The notes beneath the pieces were generated by a model, which searched no databases, had not been told where the DNA came from, and saw only the letters and a program-made list of their open reading frames with translations. Positions 61,073 through 64,000 of a DNA stretch of 64,000 nt are shown one piece after another. The stretch's first letter is position 1; the number at the start of each line of letters is the position of its first letter. This DNA comes from JAUVXJ01 sp964433755 (GTDB taxonomy: Bacteria > Chloroflexota > Anaerolineae > UBA7937 > B3-Chlor). The position numbers were made by a program, and so were the translations under genes. The DNA is taken from NCBI GenBank assembly GCA_964433755.1, contig CAYSSR010000001.1, positions 1 through 64,000 of the forward strand. Reading direction: 5' to 3'.

Positions 61073-64000
61073 CAGACGAATGCGTGACCGGAGAGCAGTT
61101 GATGCGCGAGGTGTTGGAGCTACGAAACAGGGTCGCCGAACTGGAGTCCGTGGAGCAGCGACTGACGAAGGCCGAGGAGGAAGCCCGCAAGGAGCGGGAT
61201 AGGACGCAGCAATACCTCGACGTGGCAGGGGTGATGTTCTTGGTCATCGGCGCCAACGAAGAGGTAGCGCTTGTCAACAGGGAGGGATGTACGGTTCTCG
61301 GGTACGACGAGCATGAGATCGTCGGCCAGAACTGGTTTGACAAATTCGTCCCGGACAGGGTCAGGGGTGATGTGCGGACGGTGTTTGCCGCACTGATGGA
61401 TGGCGCTGTCGAGCCCGTCGAACGCTATGAGAATCCCGTCCTGACCAGGGACGGGCAGGAGCGCACCATTGACTGGCACAACACTGTTATCAGGGATGAA
61501 AACGGTGTCATTGTGGGGATTCTTTCGTCAGGTCAGGACATTACCGAGCGCGAGCAGGCGCAGAGGGCCATGCGAGAGAGCGAGAGGAGCTTCAGGGCCT
61601 TGGCCAACAATGCCAGTGATGGCATCCTGATCGGGACGAGTGACGAGATACACATCTATGCGAATCAACGGGCTGCCGAGATCACAGGCTACAGTGTGGA
61701 TGAGTTGCTGGGTATGGGGATCAGAGACCTCGTTCATCCCGATGAGCTGCCCACGGTTCTCGAGACCTACAGGAGGCGATTAGAAGGCCAATCGGCTCGG
61801 CGTCATTATGAGACGCGGTTTGTTCGGAAGGACGGCAGCGTAGTGCCGGTGGAGTTGTCCGGTGCGAAGACTATCTGGCAGGGAGTCACTGCAGACCTGG
61901 TCATGATTCGCGACATAGAGGAGCGGAAACGAGCCGTGGAGGCGCTGCGCAAGAGCGAGGGCAGATACAGAGCGCTGGTTGAGAACCTTCCCCAGATGGT
62001 CTTCATGAAGGACATGGATTCGCGCTACGTGTCGTGTAACGCCTGCTTCGCCGATGGAGTAGGTCTGGAGCCGGGTGAGATCGAAGGAAAGACAGACTAT
62101 GATCTCTTTCCTCACGAGCGGGCGGAAGAGTACAGGGCTGGTGATCGGAAGATCCTCGAGTCCGGAGAGACCACCGATTTCGAGGAGATGTACCCCCGGC
62201 GGGGGGAGGAGGTGCTCGTTCGCACGGTTAAGACCCCGGTCCGCGATGGTGAGGGCAACGTCATCGGCATACTAGGCATCTTCTGGGACATCACGGACCG
62301 CAGACGTGAGCAGTTGGCGCTGGAGGAGAGCGAGAAACGGCTTAAGGCGATACTGGGTTCCGTACACGCGGGAATCATGATCGCTGACGGGGACACCAAC
62401 ACCATCGTAGACGTCAACCGGGTGGCCATGGATCTGATTGGCGCCCCGAGGGAGCAGATCGTGGGGCAGACTTGCCAGCGGTTCTTTAGCCCCGACGAGT
62501 GCCCCGTGACGGACCTGGGACAGGCCGTGAAGGAGTCGGAGTGCACACTGATCACTGCCCAGGGCGAGGGTGTTGCCGTTCTGAGGACCGTTACGCGGAC
62601 TGACCTCGACGGACGCGAGCATCTCGTGGACGCGTTTATCGACATCAGCGAGCTCAAGCGGACGGAGGCAGAGCTCAGAGAGTCCCAGGAGCGCCTCAAC
62701 ATACTATTCGAGTATGCTCCAGATGCCTACTTCCTCACGGACCTACAAGGAACGATCCTGGACGGAAACAGGGCTGCCGAGCAGTTGTTCGGTGGTCGGG
62801 GACGGGTGCTGGTGGGGAAGAGCTTCCTCCAGGCTGACTTGCTGCCTGCCGACCAGCTACCTTTGGCGGCGTCGTCCATGGCCAAGAGCGTCCTGGGTCA
62901 GCCAACAGGGCCGGATGAGTTCGTCATCAACCGAGAAGACGGCACTCGAGCGACGGTGGAGATAGCGACGTATCCTGTCAAAGTCAAAGGAGAGTCTGTG
63001 GTCTTGGGCATCGCTCGTGACGTCAGCGAGCGGAAGAAGGCCGACGAGACGCTGCGTGCAAAGGAACAGCGCTACCGAGGGTTGTTCGAGAACTCTCCCA
63101 TCGCCCTGTGGGAGGAGGATGCCTCGGCGGTGAAGAGGTACGTGGAGGACCTCCGGGCTTCGGGCGTGAGGGACTTCCGAGACCACTTTGAGAACCACCC
63201 AGAGGTCGTTCGCGAGTGCGCGGGCTTGGTGAAAATCGTTGACGTGAATCAGGCTACCCTGGACCTGTACGGCGCACAGAGCAAGGAGGAACTGCTGGGA
63301 GGCCTGGATCAGGTACTCTCCGAAGGCTCGTATGACATCTTCAAGGAGGAGGTACTCGCCATCGCTGAAGGCAGGACTCGTTTCGATGCCGAGACGACCG
63401 CGCGGACTCTGTCGGGCGAGTCCCGGGACCTTGCGCTGAGATGGACTGTGACCGGGGGGTGCGAGAAGACGTATTCGAGCGTGTTGGTCTCGGATGTGGA
63501 TATCACGGACCACAAGCGAGCGGAGATGGCCTTGCGCGAGAGCGAAGAGCGGTATCGGGACCTCTTCGAGAGTGCCAATGATCTCATCCAGATAGTGGGA
63601 CCGGAGGGTGATCTACAATACGTGAACCGCGCATGGGTGACAGCTCTGGGGTATAGCCCGGAAGAGGTGCAGGGGCTATCCATCTTCGAGGTAATACATC
63701 CCGACAGCCTCGAGCACTGCAAACAGGTACTCGAGCGGGTCAAGCAGGGCGGGGCGGTAGACGGGTTCGAAGCGGAGTTCCTCACCAAGACCGGAGAGAG
63801 CATCACCGTAGAGGGAAGCGCCAACTGTAGACTGGAGCACGGCCGGGCCACGACTATTCGGGGCATGTTCCGGGACGTGACCGAGCGCAAGCGGGCTGAG
63901 GAGGAGATAGCACACCGCACCAGGCAACTGGCCCTCATCAACCGGGTCGGACAGAGGCTGGCGCCCATTCTCGAATCTGCCGAGCTCTACAGGACATCGG
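61069..64000 (+). CDS. multi-PAS sensor protein (partial, continues beyond the window)
   Basis: At least 977 codons open from GTG 61069, overlapping the GGDEF stop by four bases; the reading frame runs off the window end. After a short coiled coil, at least seven PAS/PAC modules follow in order. Each ends in a DITER/DIEERKR/DVSERKK-type linker (for instance SSGQDITEREQAQRAMRESE, MIRDIEERKRAVEALRKSE, GIFWDITDRRREQLALEESE, GIARDVSERKKADETLRAKE, VDITDHKRAEMALRESE, FRDVTERKRAEEEI). The start of a further domain, perhaps GAF, appears at the edge. No transmembrane segment is visible. Output domain unseen: it may be a histidine kinase or a GGDEF/EAL protein. Confidence 0.93.
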   Translation, partial: MTDECVTGEQLMREVLELRNRVAELESVEQRLTKAEEEARKERDRTQQYLDVAGVMFLVIGANEEVALVNREGCTVLGYDEHEIVGQNWFDKFVPDRVRGDVRTVFAALMDGAVEPVERYENPVLTRDGQERTIDWHNTVIRDENGVIVGILSSGQDITEREQAQRAMRESERSFRALANNASDGILIGTSDEIHIYANQRAAEITGYSVDELLGMGIRDLVHPDELPTVLETYRRRLEGQSARRHYETRFVRKDGSVVPVELSGAKTIWQGVTADLVMIRDIEERKRAVEALRKSEGRYRALVENLPQMVFMKDMDSRYVSCNACFADGVGLEPGEIEGKTDYDLFPHERAEEYRAGDRKILESGETTDFEEMYPRRGEEVLVRTVKTPVRDGEGNVIGILGIFWDITDRRREQLALEESEKRLKAILGSVHAGIMIADGDTNTIVDVNRVAMDLIGAPREQIVGQTCQRFFSPDECPVTDLGQAVKESECTLITAQGEGVAVLRTVTRTDLDGREHLVDAFIDISELKRTEAELRESQERLNILFEYAPDAYFLTDLQGTILDGNRAAEQLFGGRGRVLVGKSFLQADLLPADQLPLAASSMAKSVLGQPTGPDEFVINREDGTRATVEIATYPVKVKGESVVLGIARDVSERKKADETLRAKEQRYRGLFENSPIALWEEDASAVKRYVEDLRASGVRDFRDHFENHPEVVRECAGLVKIVDVNQATLDLYGAQSKEELLGGLDQVLSEGSYDIFKEEVLAIAEGRTRFDAETTARTLSGESRDLALRWTVTGGCEKTYSSVLVSDVDITDHKRAEMALRESEERYRDLFESANDLIQIVGPEGDLQYVNRAWVTALGYSPEEVQGLSIFEVIHPDSLEHCKQVLERVKQGGAVDGFEAEFLTKTGESITVEGSANCRLEHGRATTIRGMFRDVTERKRAEEEIAHRTRQLALINRVGQRLAPILESAELYRTS

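Overview
This 64 kb window looks like chromosome of a moderately GC-rich, probably anaerobic member of the Chloroflexota (Anaerolineae-like). That placement is an inference from the content: Thr/Pro-rich lipoproteins with beta-propeller or PPC repeats, Flp-type pilins carrying eukaryote-like ectodomains, ferredoxin-linked 2-oxoacid oxidoreductase, molybdenum hydroxylases and B12 mutase. The anti-Shine-Dalgarno at the end of 16S matches the many AGGAGG ribosome binding sites. I see no phage, IS element, CRISPR or integrase.

Layout. 1-4474 is an rRNA operon: 16S 3' end, a small membrane-protein ORF, tRNA-Ile(GAT), an intrinsic terminator, tRNA-Ala(TGC) with its own promoter, a further promoter and a structured leader, 23S and 5S. 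4792-18808 holds an AAA ATPase with a DNA-binding tail, an isoprenylcysteine-methyltransferase-like membrane protein, a MacAB/HlyD-type export operon (7430-12856), a PPC-domain lipoprotein on the minus strand, an SRPBCC protein, and a four-gene carbohydrate/hydroxyacid set (dehydrogenase, SCP2-like protein, FGGY kinase, class II aldolase). 18863-29615 is mostly minus-strand housekeeping and envelope functions: FtsH, a membrane-anchored pseudokinase, HtrA, a PDZ protein, a Na+/H+ antiporter, an LPG-synthase-like membrane protein and CorA. On the plus strand lie a leaderless P-loop kinase and a Ca2+/H+ antiporter.

30038-52486 is the most interesting region: about 18 same-strand genes led by a YheO/DauR-type regulator with a possible attenuator. 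They encode a split B12-dependent acyl-CoA mutase (its two subunits at opposite ends of the cluster), hydantoinase A/B, a V4R protein, indolepyruvate:ferredoxin oxidoreductase, two three-subunit molybdenum hydroxylases (one with the extra [4Fe-4S] cysteines of 4-hydroxybenzoyl-CoA reductase), a class III CoA-transferase, a HisC-like aminotransferase, two acyl-CoA dehydrogenases lacking the usual catalytic glutamate, and an epimerase-like protein. Together these match the logic of anaerobic indoleacetate (auxin) degradation, extended upstream to tryptophan. I propose the cluster as a tryptophan/indoleacetate degradation island.

52920-64000 is a signalling and pilus region: an OmpR-family response regulator, a cyclic-di-GMP-I riboswitch with promoter and terminator, a MerR/excisionase-like HTH protein, a receiver-CpaE fusion, a zinc-ribbon/TPR membrane protein, two Flp-type pilins fused to a lamin-tail domain and to a lectin-like domain, an Hpt protein, two CheY-like receivers, a GGDEF diguanylate cyclase, and a multi-PAS sensor protein that runs off the end of the window. 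The riboswitch and the cyclase suggest a local c-di-GMP circuit controlling surface structures.
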